21,183 bases of DNA from DATMBL01 sp050735975 (GTDB lineage: Bacteria; Desulfobacterota; Binatia; UBA9968). The stretch is taken from positions 1-21,183 of the forward strand of contig JBOHVS010000156.1 in NCBI GenBank assembly GCA_050735975.1. The letters run 5' to 3'. The notes below the pieces were generated by a model. The model was not told where the DNA came from and made no database searches. It saw only the letters and a program-made list of their open reading frames with translations. The position numbers and the translations under genes were made by a program. Shown here piece after piece: positions 14,899 through 21,183 of the stretch; position 1 is the first letter of the stretch, and the number at the start of each line of letters is the position of its first letter.

Positions 14899-14969
14899 AG
14901 CGTTAGAGATAGAGACAGGGACAGAGACCGCGCCACTCCGTCTCTAGCGCTTTCGTTTCCCGATTTTTT
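14899..14969 (+). terminator. Possible terminator after the first SDR gene
   Basis: AGCGTTAGAGA (14899-14909) pairs with TCTCTAGCGCT (14941-14951) apart from one G-T pair, eight bases past the SDR stop. A six-T run follows at 14964-14969. The loop is long (31 bases) and the T-run is 12 bases away, so this is only a weak candidate. The region is rich in GAGACA/GAGATA hexamers, with complementary TCTATCTCTCGTCTC further on. Confidence 0.3.
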
Positions 14970-15006
14970 GTATTTCTATCTCTCGTCTCTATTCCAACAT
15001 GCTTCC

Positions 15007-15129
15007 AGGCTGGTCAAAAAGGTTCAGGTGCGAGGCGCGCGAAGGTCGACGAGCGGAGGCGTATTCCGGTAGTACGTTGGAGCGAGTCGGGCGAGCGCAA
15101 CGAAGCAGATGAGCCTTTTTCACCAGCCT
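15007..15129. repeat. 123-bp palindromic element with 20-bp terminal inverted repeats
   Basis: It starts AGGCTGGTCAAAAAGGTTCA and ends TGAGCCTTTTTCACCAGCCT; the ends are reverse complements apart from two bases. The GC-rich interior (GAGGCGCGCGAAGG and GTCGGGCGAGCGCAACGAAG) also contains imperfect inversions. It is not repeated in this window. It ends two bases from the stop codon of the methyltransferase gene and lies in the convergent gap after the SDR gene, where its T-rich hairpin could end transcription from both sides. Confidence 0.75.
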
Positions 15130-15131
15130 AT

Positions 15132-16223
15132 CTATTTCCTCACCACGTACCAGTTATTCATGATGTCATGCGCCAGCTCATGCTTCTCGATTGAACGAAA
15201 CCTCGCCCGCTCGAGATATTCACGCGTTTTTTCTTCTCCCCACATCGCGCCGAGACCCTCGCCGCCTTGGGCCAAAGACACGGTCATGCAGTGCATGCAC
15301 GAGGCCGTGTAAAGAAGCGTGCCCATGGGATGTCCCACGTTCTTGTGGACGTGGCTCGATCCTTTGATGTCTTGCATGAGATAAACGCCGTCCGTCTTGA
15401 GGGTCTGATGGATTCCCTTCAGGACATTCATAGGTTTGGCCTGATCATGAATTGCGTCGAAGGTTGTAACCAGATCAAAGGCGTCTTGCTCCGCCTTCTC
15501 GTCGAAGTTGCTGAGGTCGGCCACAATGAACTCCACGTTGCGCAGCTTTTTGTCTGCCGCTTCGCCCCAGGCGAAAAGAACCGCTTCGCTGGAAAAATCC
15601 ATCCCCGTAAAACGACTCTTCGGAAATAGTTCGGCCAATCGGTTCATGATCCGGCCGCGGCCACAGCCAACGTCCAGAACTTGAATGCCGGCGCCCAGTT
15701 TGTCCGCGAGACCTGCCACCAAGGGGAGGATCTGTGTTTCGAGAGAATACAACACGGACTGGCCGCTGTCTTCCGCCATCACGGCGTGGAAACGCGGAAA
15801 CTTCGAATACGGAACACCGCCGCCCTTTTGAAAGCATTCAAGTATGTCATCCTCAACACTGCCCAGGAGCGCGATGTATTGCGCAAAGACCGCTATGTTG
15901 TCCGCGCCGGCGGCGCGGGTAAGAAATGCGGCGTGCTCTGCCGGTAACCAGTAACGGTTCGCTTTCGCCTCCACCTCAACGATTCCCGCTGTGACCATGG
16001 CGCCCAGCCATTCACGAACATAGCGTTCATTCAATCCCGCTTTTGCCGCGATTTCATCGGACGTCGCCGCCGCCATTCCCCGCATGGCATCGAAGAGCCC
16101 GCTCCGATGACCGATCGAGGTCATGAGGCAGAGCGCTCCATTGTTAAGGGCGGCCATCAGCCGTCCCGCAAAAGCTTCAGCCTTCGCAGAGTCAGACGTT
16201 GACGTATCGCTCGTGCTTGACAC
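15132..16223 (-). CDS. SAM-dependent methyltransferase with N-terminal winged-helix domain
   Basis: A 363-residue class I methyltransferase. An N-terminal winged-helix/dimerisation-like part (about 25-95, with TSDEIAAKAGLNERYVREWL) precedes the SAM-binding motif VLDVGCGRG (182-190) and later motifs GMDFSSEAV and FDLVTTFDAIHDQ. The layout resembles O-methyltransferases; the acceptor is unknown. I start at GTG 16223, where GGAGGAG lies at ideal spacing upstream. A longer reading from ATG 16265 or TTG 16292 lacks a comparable ribosome site and would add residues not expected in the family. It follows the DUF2236 gene by 97 bases and is probably cotranscribed with it. Confidence 0.85.
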   Translation of the reverse strand: MSSTSDTSTSDSAKAEAFAGRLMAALNNGALCLMTSIGHRSGLFDAMRGMAAATSDEIAAKAGLNERYVREWLGAMVTAGIVEVEAKANRYWLPAEHAAFLTRAAGADNIAVFAQYIALLGSVEDDILECFQKGGGVPYSKFPRFHAVMAEDSGQSVLYSLETQILPLVAGLADKLGAGIQVLDVGCGRGRIMNRLAELFPKSRFTGMDFSSEAVLFAWGEAADKKLRNVEFIVADLSNFDEKAEQDAFDLVTTFDAIHDQAKPMNVLKGIHQTLKTDGVYLMQDIKGSSHVHKNVGHPMGTLLYTASCMHCMTVSLAQGGEGLGAMWGEEKTREYLERARFRSIEKHELAHDIMNNWYVVRK

Positions 16224-16228
16224 GGGAA

Positions 16229-16235
16229 CTCCTCC
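16229..16235 (-). promoter_or_regulatory. Ribosome binding site deciding the methyltransferase start
   Basis: GGAGGAG on the minus strand, five bases before the GTG at 16223, is the strongest site near this gene and favours the short form over the longer readings. Confidence 0.7.
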
Positions 16236-16320
16236 AGGAAACGCGCGAATACATTCCGTTTTCATTGTTCCATAGGCAATCGGCCGGCGCAATCTGCCGG
16301 CGCGGGGAAGCAGGCGCGCG

Positions 16321-17166
16321 CTATTTACTTTCCGGTGGTCCCAACTGCTCGATCACATACCCTTCAGGATAAGCGGGATGGCGCATCTGCGTACGCAAAC
16401 GCGGCTGGCGGCGCGGCAGCAGTAAAGAAGCTACTCGTCCGCGCAGCCGCAGCGCAGCCGCAATCAGTCGCCGCAGTGGCCGAGACGGTTTCGGAAACCC
16501 AAAGGCATCGATCAGAGTGTCATCGAGCAAAGCATAAATCGCCGACCGAACGACCGGAGCCAAAAACCTCGGAAACCAGCTGACAAAGAGTTCTGTGGTC
16601 GCCGCGCCGACACGCCGATTGGCGTCCGTGTAACGGTAATATTGCCTCTCATACTCACGGTTGAAGCGTTCAAAGCTGTCGTAGTTTGCCGGAATATCTT
16701 GGATGTTCATTCGGCGGCCCACTTCGCGCCAAAATATGAAATGCGCGGATCGTTCCTTCTCGCACATCAAACGCCAGCCAAACCGCTGGTTCCAGCGAAT
16801 CGGCTCGTACACAAAAGTAGACAAGACGTAGAGAAAGTCTTCGTTGGCAATGGCGAACCGGCCGTGTATCTGGTTGATCCGCCGTAGCGCCCGCTTGCCG
16901 CGCGCGCTGTCGTAGCCCCACTCCATTAACTCGCTAACCATGATGTCCGTGTCATCGTAGCGTTTCTGAGCATTCTTACTAAACTCGCCGGTGCGATCCA
17001 ACAAAGCTGAAATACTAGGAACACAAAACGTACGAAAAAGGGCGAATTCCAACGCCCTGGTCGTATCGAACGGAAAATCATAGCAAGATGAAAGAAAAAC
17101 GATCCGCTGATGATCCCGCTCAGCATCCAGCTTCTGAATTGCTTCCAGTATTGCGTACCTTGACAC
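16321..17166 (-). CDS. DUF2236 / MpaB-type oxygenase-like protein
   Basis: A 281-residue, mostly helical protein of the DUF2236 family, which includes the rubber oxygenase Lcp and the fungal MpaB oxygenase, both heme-associated. The characteristic core is INQIHGRFAIANEDFLYVLS (97-116), followed by VYEPIRWNQRFGWR, and then the FWREVGRRMNIQDIP segment. H101 is a candidate heme-region residue by analogy. The C-terminus is rich in arginine and leucine. There is no signal peptide. The start is GTG with only a weak purine-rich site upstream. The adjacent methyltransferase suggests a shared pathway, but the substrate is unknown. Family assignment is good; function is not established. Confidence 0.78.
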   Translation of the reverse strand: MSRYAILEAIQKLDAERDHQRIVFLSSCYDFPFDTTRALEFALFRTFCVPSISALLDRTGEFSKNAQKRYDDTDIMVSELMEWGYDSARGKRALRRINQIHGRFAIANEDFLYVLSTFVYEPIRWNQRFGWRLMCEKERSAHFIFWREVGRRMNIQDIPANYDSFERFNREYERQYYRYTDANRRVGAATTELFVSWFPRFLAPVVRSAIYALLDDTLIDAFGFPKPSRPLRRLIAAALRLRGRVASLLLPRRQPRLRTQMRHPAYPEGYVIEQLGPPESK

Positions 17167-17240
17167 GCGAACTCACCGTCCGTCGCCCAGCGGCCTCAAT
17201 AACATAACACGCGAGACGAGCGCCCGGCCAGCTTGCTCAC

Positions 17241-17270
17241 CTTGACACTCCGCAAACTTCGGGTTTATTT
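17241..17270 (+). promoter_or_regulatory. Promoter of the second SDR gene
   Basis: TTGACA (17241-17246) is a perfect -35 box. TATTTT (17265-17270), a 4/6 match, follows after 18 bases. Transcription would begin near 17277, about 24 bases before the ATG. Confidence 0.55.
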
Positions 17271-17300
17271 TGACCACAATCACTTTAACGGGAGAGCCAG

Positions 17301-18071
17301 ATGATCGAAGGACTCAAAGACAAGGTAGCCATTGTTACCGGGGGCGGTCATGGTATCGGGCGGGCCTACTGTCTCGGACTTGCAGAGGCGGGTGTAAAGG
17401 TCGCGGTGGCGGACATTGACGGGCCCGCAGCCGAAAAGGTTGCCGGTGAAGTTATAAAGCAGAAAGATGGCAAAGCTATTGGCATCAAGGCAGACGTTGC
17501 CGATGAAGGTTCGACGAAACAGATGGCCAAAGCATCGCTCGATCAATTCGGTAGAATCGACATCTTAGTCAATAACGCAGCCATTTTTGCCACTGTGCCG
17601 ATGAATCGGGGCGGTATCGATTCTATCGACCCGGCGGAATGGGATCGGATGATGGCCGTCAACCTGAAAGGTCTATTTTTCTGCTGTCGCGCGGTGCTCC
17701 CCACTATGCGGCAACAAAAATCCGGTAAGATCGTGAACATCTCCTCCGGAACGTGGCTGCACGGCAGTCCCGGCAGGATCCACTACGTCACATCCAAAGC
17801 CGGAGTGGTCGGCTTTACCCGCACTCTCGCCCGCGAGGTCGGGGAGGACAATATCAACGTCAATGCGGTCGCGCCCGGCTCCACATTATCCGAGGAAAAT
17901 CCGACTGAAGAGATCATTAAATACCGCCAGGCCCGGCTTGGCGACCGCGCCTTAAAACGAGTTCAGATGCCGCGGGATCTGGTCGGCGCGGTGCTTTTCC
18001 TTTCTTCGCCGTTAAGCGATTTCATGACCGGCCAGACCGTGGTCGTCGACGGCGGCGCATGCTTCGTGTGA
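17301..18071 (+). CDS. Short-chain dehydrogenase/reductase (classical SDR), second copy
   Basis: A 256-residue oxidoreductase of standard SDR length. TGGGHGIG (13-20) binds the cofactor, D38 in VADID suggests NAD, NNAA is at 91-94, the catalytic serine lies in NISSG (148/149), Y162 and K166 are in YVTSK, and the PG-motif APGSTLSEENP follows. It is clearly different in sequence from the SDR at 14064, so it is not a recent duplicate. GGGAGAG lies upstream of the ATG at suitable spacing. The alpha/beta hydrolase gene follows in the same direction after 150 bases containing a palindromic repeat. Substrate unknown. Confidence 0.9.
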   Translation: MIEGLKDKVAIVTGGGHGIGRAYCLGLAEAGVKVAVADIDGPAAEKVAGEVIKQKDGKAIGIKADVADEGSTKQMAKASLDQFGRIDILVNNAAIFATVPMNRGGIDSIDPAEWDRMMAVNLKGLFFCCRAVLPTMRQQKSGKIVNISSGTWLHGSPGRIHYVTSKAGVVGFTRTLAREVGEDNINVNAVAPGSTLSEENPTEEIIKYRQARLGDRALKRVQMPRDLVGAVLFLSSPLSDFMTGQTVVVDGGACFV

Positions 18072-18116
18072 GTGGTGGTTTTCGCAGCGAGTGGCAGCCG
18101 GCTTCCGCCGTCCGCC

Positions 18117-18191
18117 CTTCGACCAGGCTCAGGCCGAACGGCGGGGGTTCGAGCCGCGGGCAAATTTCCGTTCGTGCTGAACTTGTCGAAG
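18117..18191. repeat. Palindromic intergenic repeat, CTTCGAC...GAACGG type
   Basis: CTTCGACCAGG...GAACGG (18117-18141) and CCGTTCGTGCTG...GTCGAAG (18168-18191) are imperfect reverse complements of about 24 bases. The same core (CTTCG...GGCTCAGGxCGAACGG with its partner) forms the middle of the 138-bp elements at 6447 and 9051, so they share ancestry. It lies between the second SDR and the hydrolase, where it would form a long hairpin in the message. Confidence 0.75.
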
Positions 18192-18221
18192 TATCGGAGC
18201 GAATTTTGACAGGAAAAGAAC

Positions 18222-19043
18222 ATGTCCAACTATCACCATCGTACCTTGTTCGTCGGCGACATCCGAACCCACTTTCTGGAAGCGGGCTCCGGCCCGGAAC
18301 TCGTCTTGCTTCACGGCGGCGAATACGGCGCATCAGCGGAGATCACGTGGAGACACAACCTCGAATACTTGGCGCAAAGCTTCCACGTGATCGCGCCGGA
18401 CATGCTGGGGTGGGGAGGCACCGACAAGATTTACAACTTTTCCGAGCCGGCGGGTTACCGAATCAAGCACATCAAACGCCTCCTCGAGGTTCTCGGCATT
18501 ACTAAGGCGTTCTTTGTGGGTAGTTCGGGCGGCGGAGGTACCATCCTTCGCGCGTCGGTCATGGATCCTGCTCCATTTGAGATCCGCAAGATCGTGACCA
18601 TTTGCGGCAACGCGAGCGTTTTTAAGACCAATTTTCAAGCCGACCTGGAAAACTATACCCCGTCATTGGAGAACATGAAAAAGATCGTCGCGCTGCTGTA
18701 CCACGACCCCAAGTGGCACACCGATGAGACCATCAATGAGCGCTACGCAAGCTCTAACATCCCCGGCGCCTGGGAAGCGCTCTCCGCCGCCCGCCTGCGG
18801 AGTCCGGTCCACCAGGCCCGCTCCACCACGGACGAATTCGTAAAAAAGCTTTCGCAACTGCCGATTCCTCTCCTGATCATGTCGTGCGAACACGATCCCT
18901 TGAATCAGCGAGATTGGGATGTCCGGTTTCAAAAGATCGTTCCCGGATCGAGTCTCCATCGCTTCAAGAACTCCGCTCACGAACCGCAGATCGAAGAGGT
19001 TGACGAGTTTCACCGGGTCGTTACCGAATTCCTGACATGCTAG
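18222..19043 (+). CDS. Alpha/beta hydrolase, meta-cleavage-product-hydrolase-like
   Basis: A 273-residue hydrolase. The oxyanion region LLHGGEYGASAEITW (29-43) resembles that of C-C bond hydrolases such as MhpC/BphD, where a glycine-rich HGxGPGA-type segment occurs. The nucleophile elbow is VGSSGGG with S102. The acid is probably D225 in SCEHDPL and the base H253 in SAHEPQIE, where related hydrolases usually have HWPQ. Such enzymes cleave ring-fission products of aromatic catabolism, but other ester or C-C substrates are possible. AGGA lies about eight bases before the ATG. Its last four bases (CTAG) are shared with the stop of the convergent DedA gene. Confidence 0.82.
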   Translation: MSNYHHRTLFVGDIRTHFLEAGSGPELVLLHGGEYGASAEITWRHNLEYLAQSFHVIAPDMLGWGGTDKIYNFSEPAGYRIKHIKRLLEVLGITKAFFVGSSGGGGTILRASVMDPAPFEIRKIVTICGNASVFKTNFQADLENYTPSLENMKKIVALLYHDPKWHTDETINERYASSNIPGAWEALSAARLRSPVHQARSTTDEFVKKLSQLPIPLLIMSCEHDPLNQRDWDVRFQKIVPGSSLHRFKNSAHEPQIEEVDEFHRVVTEFLTC

Positions 19044-19639
19044 CTCTGCCCTTTGTGTTCGACGACCCGTACAATATACGCCACCAAAACCGCCCCCAGC
19101 ACGACATTGGCCACCGGATCCAGATACTCGGCCAGATCTGAGAAATTTCTTCCCAGCAAGTATCCCGCATAAGCCAGTAGAGCCGTCCAGAGGCTCGCGC
19201 CCATTGCCGTGTAAAGCAAGAACGAGGCGAGATTCATGCGGTTGATCCCGGCGGGAATGGAGATCAGAGAGCGTATTCCGGGAATTAACCGGCAGCTGAA
19301 CACTGCCACGCCACCGTGCTTGTCGAACCACCTCTTAGCTCGTTCGATATCTCTGCGGGATACCGTCAGCCAGCGACCATGCCGGTCGGCTAATTTTTTT
19401 AGCCGCTCCTCCCCGATCGCCTTGCCGAGATAATAGAGCGGCAATGCGCCGAGCACCGAGCCGAAGGTCCCTGCCACGACAATCCCCAAAAAGGATAGTC
19501 GCCCCTGGGTGACCATGTATCCCGCGAGCGGCATGATCAGCTCCGAAGGAATGGGCGGAAAGACGTTTTCCACAAACATAAGCATTACGATGCCGGCGTG
19601 ACCGGTCGAGTGGATTAGCTCCATTACCCAGTTAGCCAT
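19040..19639 (-). CDS. DedA-family membrane protein
   Basis: A 199-residue integral membrane protein of the DedA/VTT family. It shows the re-entrant motif ENVFPPIPSELIMPLAG (24-40), the basic loop with WFDKHGG (104-110) and the signature FSCRLIPGIRSLISIPAG (114-131). Family members have been linked to lipid flipping (undecaprenyl phosphate or phosphatidylethanolamine) and to membrane homeostasis; the exact substrate here is not known. The length is typical. Upstream on the minus strand, a TATACTATACTAT stretch (about 19677-19689) could supply a -10 box, without a clear -35. It appears to be a single-gene unit. Confidence 0.9.
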   Translation of the reverse strand: MANWVMELIHSTGHAGIVMLMFVENVFPPIPSELIMPLAGYMVTQGRLSFLGIVVAGTFGSVLGALPLYYLGKAIGEERLKKLADRHGRWLTVSRRDIERAKRWFDKHGGVAVFSCRLIPGIRSLISIPAGINRMNLASFLLYTAMGASLWTALLAYAGYLLGRNFSDLAEYLDPVANVVLGAVLVAYIVRVVEHKGQS

Positions 19640-19801
19640 CTATTACTCTGCTGCGCGGACTCGAAAGCTACTGATAGTATAGTATAGCGGGAGTTTGGCG
19701 CCGGATCAGTGGTGGTTCAGAAAATCGCGCTCGAGAGCATCCGGTTTTCGTCCTTCTCCGCGCCCTTTGCGTCTCGGCGGTGAATGTTTTCTCTTCGGCA
19801 G

Positions 19802-20362
19802 CTACTTCTTACTATCGGCGAGAAACCCAAGCCGTTCGGCCATCGGCGTTTCCGGGAACACGTAGCCACAGCCGGGGCAGGTGCGAACTTCCTGATTGGC
19901 GTTGAACTCTTGATAGGCTCGTTGAACTTGCGCGGGGATATTGCCCTGATCCATGGCGCGCGAAAGCACGAGTTCGTCGCATCGCTCGCAAAACCACGAG
20001 AATTCTTCTCTTTCTCCGGCCCGGCGCTCGCGCTCGATCACCAGTCCCCAGGTATTTTCGAAGCGCCGCGGCGAGTGGGGCAACCCTCCAGGGCAGACGA
20101 AGATTTCGCCTTCTTTGATGGTCACGACCTGGCGGCGTTCTCCAGGGGGCTTCAGATGCAACTCCATGTCGCCTTCGACTTGATAGAAAAACTCATCCCC
20201 CGGCTCGATATGAAAATCGAGCCGCGTATTCGGCCCGCGCAGGATCATCACGAGAAAGTCTTTATGGTGAACCAGAAGCCGATTGGTTCTGAAGGGCGGG
20301 TTAAAGTATTGTTTATTCTCTTCAACCCAACGTTTGAGGTGGTAAGTGGAAACAAGATTCAT
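19802..20362 (-). CDS. nbaC: 3-hydroxyanthranilate 3,4-dioxygenase
   Basis: This enzyme opens the ring of 3-hydroxyanthranilate to 2-amino-3-carboxymuconate semialdehyde in tryptophan/kynurenine and nitrobenzoate breakdown. The 186-residue cupin shows RGPNTRLDFHIEPGDEFFYQ (42-61) with iron ligands H51 and E57, the third ligand H96 in GLPHSPRR, substrate-binding arginines R47 and R99, and the bacterial rubredoxin-like metal site C125, C128, C162, C165 (CERC and CPGC). Every key residue of the family is present. Only a weak AGGCG site precedes the ATG. It follows the VOC gene by 56 bases and is probably cotranscribed. The ACMSD-superfamily amidohydrolase at 11530 could act on its product, though it is far away. 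Confidence 0.92.
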   Translation of the reverse strand: MNLVSTYHLKRWVEENKQYFNPPFRTNRLLVHHKDFLVMILRGPNTRLDFHIEPGDEFFYQVEGDMELHLKPPGERRQVVTIKEGEIFVCPGGLPHSPRRFENTWGLVIERERRAGEREEFSWFCERCDELVLSRAMDQGNIPAQVQRAYQEFNANQEVRTCPGCGYVFPETPMAERLGFLADSKK

Positions 20363-20386
20363 AAAATCGCCTGGAGTATTGGGCCC

Positions 20387-20402
20387 GTTTTTGGATTGCC
20401 CC
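20387..20402 (-). promoter_or_regulatory. 16-bp motif GGGGCAATCCAAAAAC, second copy
   Basis: Exact copy of the motif at 6425-6440, here 24 bases upstream of the dioxygenase start and within the gap after the VOC gene. Function unknown. Confidence 0.25.
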
Positions 20403-20418
20403 TCTCCGTTTCTGAGAG

Positions 20419-20850
20419 CTACGTCTTCTTGCGGTCGTCGAAGCCAAACTTATTCGCGTTGCAGGCGATTTCGACCCGGTTTCCATCAGGATCCAAAAAG
20501 CTTATAGAGCGATTCCCTGCGACTTCCAGGGTTTCCGGCCCGCTCACTATTGGAACCTTGCGCCGTCTAAGAATCGGATAAAGGTCATCGACTTCCTTGT
20601 TCGTGGTAACATAGACGCAGAAGTGATGCACCTTCGGCGTTCCTCTCCCGGACACATGCTTAGCTCCTGCCGGCAACTCCATCAGCGCGATATCGTGATG
20701 TTCCCGGCCGAAACTGAGAAACGACATCTTCGTTTGCCGATTGCGGGACGATACTTTCATACCCAGGACCAACCGATAAAACCGCTCCGATCGTTTCAAA
20801 CTCTGAACGTTGAAGACGATATGGCCCAAAACTCCGCCTCGAACCGCCAT
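20419..20850 (-). CDS. VOC-superfamily (glyoxalase/extradiol dioxygenase fold) protein
   Basis: A 143-residue protein beginning MAVRGGVLGHIVFNVQSLKR, with two beta-alpha-beta-beta-beta modules. H10 in GHIVFNV, H59 in HHDIAL, H75/H76 in VHHFCVYV and E126 in DPDGNRVEIACN are candidate metal ligands. The family includes glyoxalases, type-I extradiol dioxygenases and epimerases; the short length suits a single-pair VOC enzyme. I choose the ATG at 20850 because a longer frame back to 20904 adds an atypical basic N-terminus and would run across a good promoter (20861-20889). It precedes the 3-hydroxyanthranilate dioxygenase gene, which suggests a role in aromatic breakdown. Confidence 0.83.
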   Translation of the reverse strand: MAVRGGVLGHIVFNVQSLKRSERFYRLVLGMKVSSRNRQTKMSFLSFGREHHDIALMELPAGAKHVSGRGTPKVHHFCVYVTTNKEVDDLYPILRRRKVPIVSGPETLEVAGNRSISFLDPDGNRVEIACNANKFGFDDRKKT

Positions 20851-20860
20851 AGCGAAGCCT

Positions 20861-20889
20861 AATAGACAATGCCGCCGCCATTCTGTCAA
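20861..20889 (-). promoter_or_regulatory. Promoter of the VOC/dioxygenase pair
   Basis: Minus-strand TTGACA (20884-20889) is perfect. TCTATT (20861-20866), a 4/6 match, follows after exactly 17 bases. Only ten bases separate the -10 box from the ATG at 20850, so the transcript would have a leader of just a few bases. Confidence 0.5.
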
Positions 20890-21019
20890 GGATCGGCGTT
20901 TCATTCCAATCGTTCAAACCGTTAAGGCTTCAAGCCCGCCGTTCTCGGATCGAGAGGACTCAAGGCGCGTAATTTGGAAGCCGCTGCATCTTCCTTGTTC
21001 ATGAATGCTACAATGCGGC

Positions 21020-21183
21020 ATGGTTATTATTCTTTTCGGAGTGACAGGTGCCGGCAAAACCACCATCGGCCGCTCGCTTGCCCGCGCGCTCGGCTGGAAG
21101 TTTTACGATGCCGATCAGTTTCACTCCGCGGCCAACGTCGAAAAGATGCGGCACGGCATTCCGCTTACGGATTCGGATCGGCA
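21020..21183 (+). CDS. gntK: Gluconokinase (5' part, cut off by window edge)
   Basis: The first 54 codons are present. MVIILFGVTGAGKTTIGRSL contains the Walker A motif (GVTGAGKT, 7-14), and DADQFHSAANVEKMRHG followed by IPLTDSDR is the hallmark of gluconokinase, which phosphorylates gluconate to 6-phosphogluconate. No ribosome site is evident. A TACAAT box lies at 21009-21014, just five bases before the ATG, so a leaderless message is conceivable. The shikimate-kinase-like fold alone would be ambiguous, but the FH...N...KM...G.PLTD pattern is specific. Confidence 0.88.
   Translation, partial: MVIILFGVTGAGKTTIGRSLARALGWKFYDADQFHSAANVEKMRHGIPLTDSDR

Noticed and set aside
19705..19725. GTGGTGGTTCAG near 19710 as a solo end of the 177-bp element
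   Set aside because: Only about nine contiguous bases agree and no second end is visible, so it may be chance.
1..21183. CRISPR array, tRNA or rRNA genes, insertion-sequence transposase, integrase
   Set aside because: I looked for regularly spaced repeats, cloverleaf-like segments and transposase-type proteins and saw none; the repeats present are short palindromic elements without coding capacity.

Overview
The window carries 19 protein genes that look intact or edge-truncated, no RNA gene that I can see, and an unusual number of short palindromic repeats between genes. The four binding proteins have cleavable signal peptides without a lipobox cysteine, and starts are mostly led by GGAGG-type ribosome sites. 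This fits a diderm (Gram-negative-type) free-living bacterium of moderately high GC. The gene mix (SDRs, amidohydrolase, DUF2236, stand-alone binding proteins) and the repeat styles remind me of uncultured soil or groundwater lineages such as Desulfobacterota/Binatota-like or Tectomicrobia-like bacteria. That placement is a guess.

Layout. 1-1746: a cut cupin gene (-) and thiI (+, tRNA 4-thiouridine synthesis) diverge around a 177-bp terminal-inverted-repeat element. 1773-13655: eleven minus-strand genes (one a tiny uncertain ORF) form what looks like one long operon. In transcription order they are an NAD-dependent epimerase, an amidohydrolase, a 36-codon ORF, FOUR paralogous periplasmic binding proteins in tandem, a double-domain ABC permease, its ATPase, a MocA-like nucleotidyltransferase, and a 4,5-dihydroxyphthalate-decarboxylase-like protein. 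13730-13908: a second, inverted copy of the 177-bp element (about 97% identical) lies just upstream of this operon, so the two copies bracket the whole block. 14064-14891: an SDR (+). 15132-17166: a SAM methyltransferase and a DUF2236/MpaB-like protein (-). 17301-19043: an SDR and an alpha/beta hydrolase (+). 19040-19639: a DedA membrane protein (-), whose end overlaps the hydrolase by 4 bases. 19802-20850: a VOC/glyoxalase-fold protein followed by 3-hydroxyanthranilate 3,4-dioxygenase (-). 21020-end: the start of a gluconokinase (+).

How it may work together. The core is a ferric/polyamine/phosphonate-type (FbpABC/PotABCD-like) importer in which one permease and one ATPase are served by four binding proteins, presumably for related ligands. 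Enzymes of aromatic-acid or amino-aromatic catabolism types surround it (amidohydrolase of the ACMSD superfamily, dihydroxyphthalate-decarboxylase-like protein, 3-hydroxyanthranilate dioxygenase, VOC protein, meta-cleavage-hydrolase-like alpha/beta hydrolase, SDRs). An import-and-degrade island is a reasonable inference, but the substrate is not shown by the sequence.

At least four kinds of small palindromic element sit between genes: the 177/179-bp pair, a 138-bp pair inside the transporter operon, a single 123-bp element at 15007, and a related palindrome at 18117. They are the main structure not explained by the genes, together with the four-fold binding-protein array.
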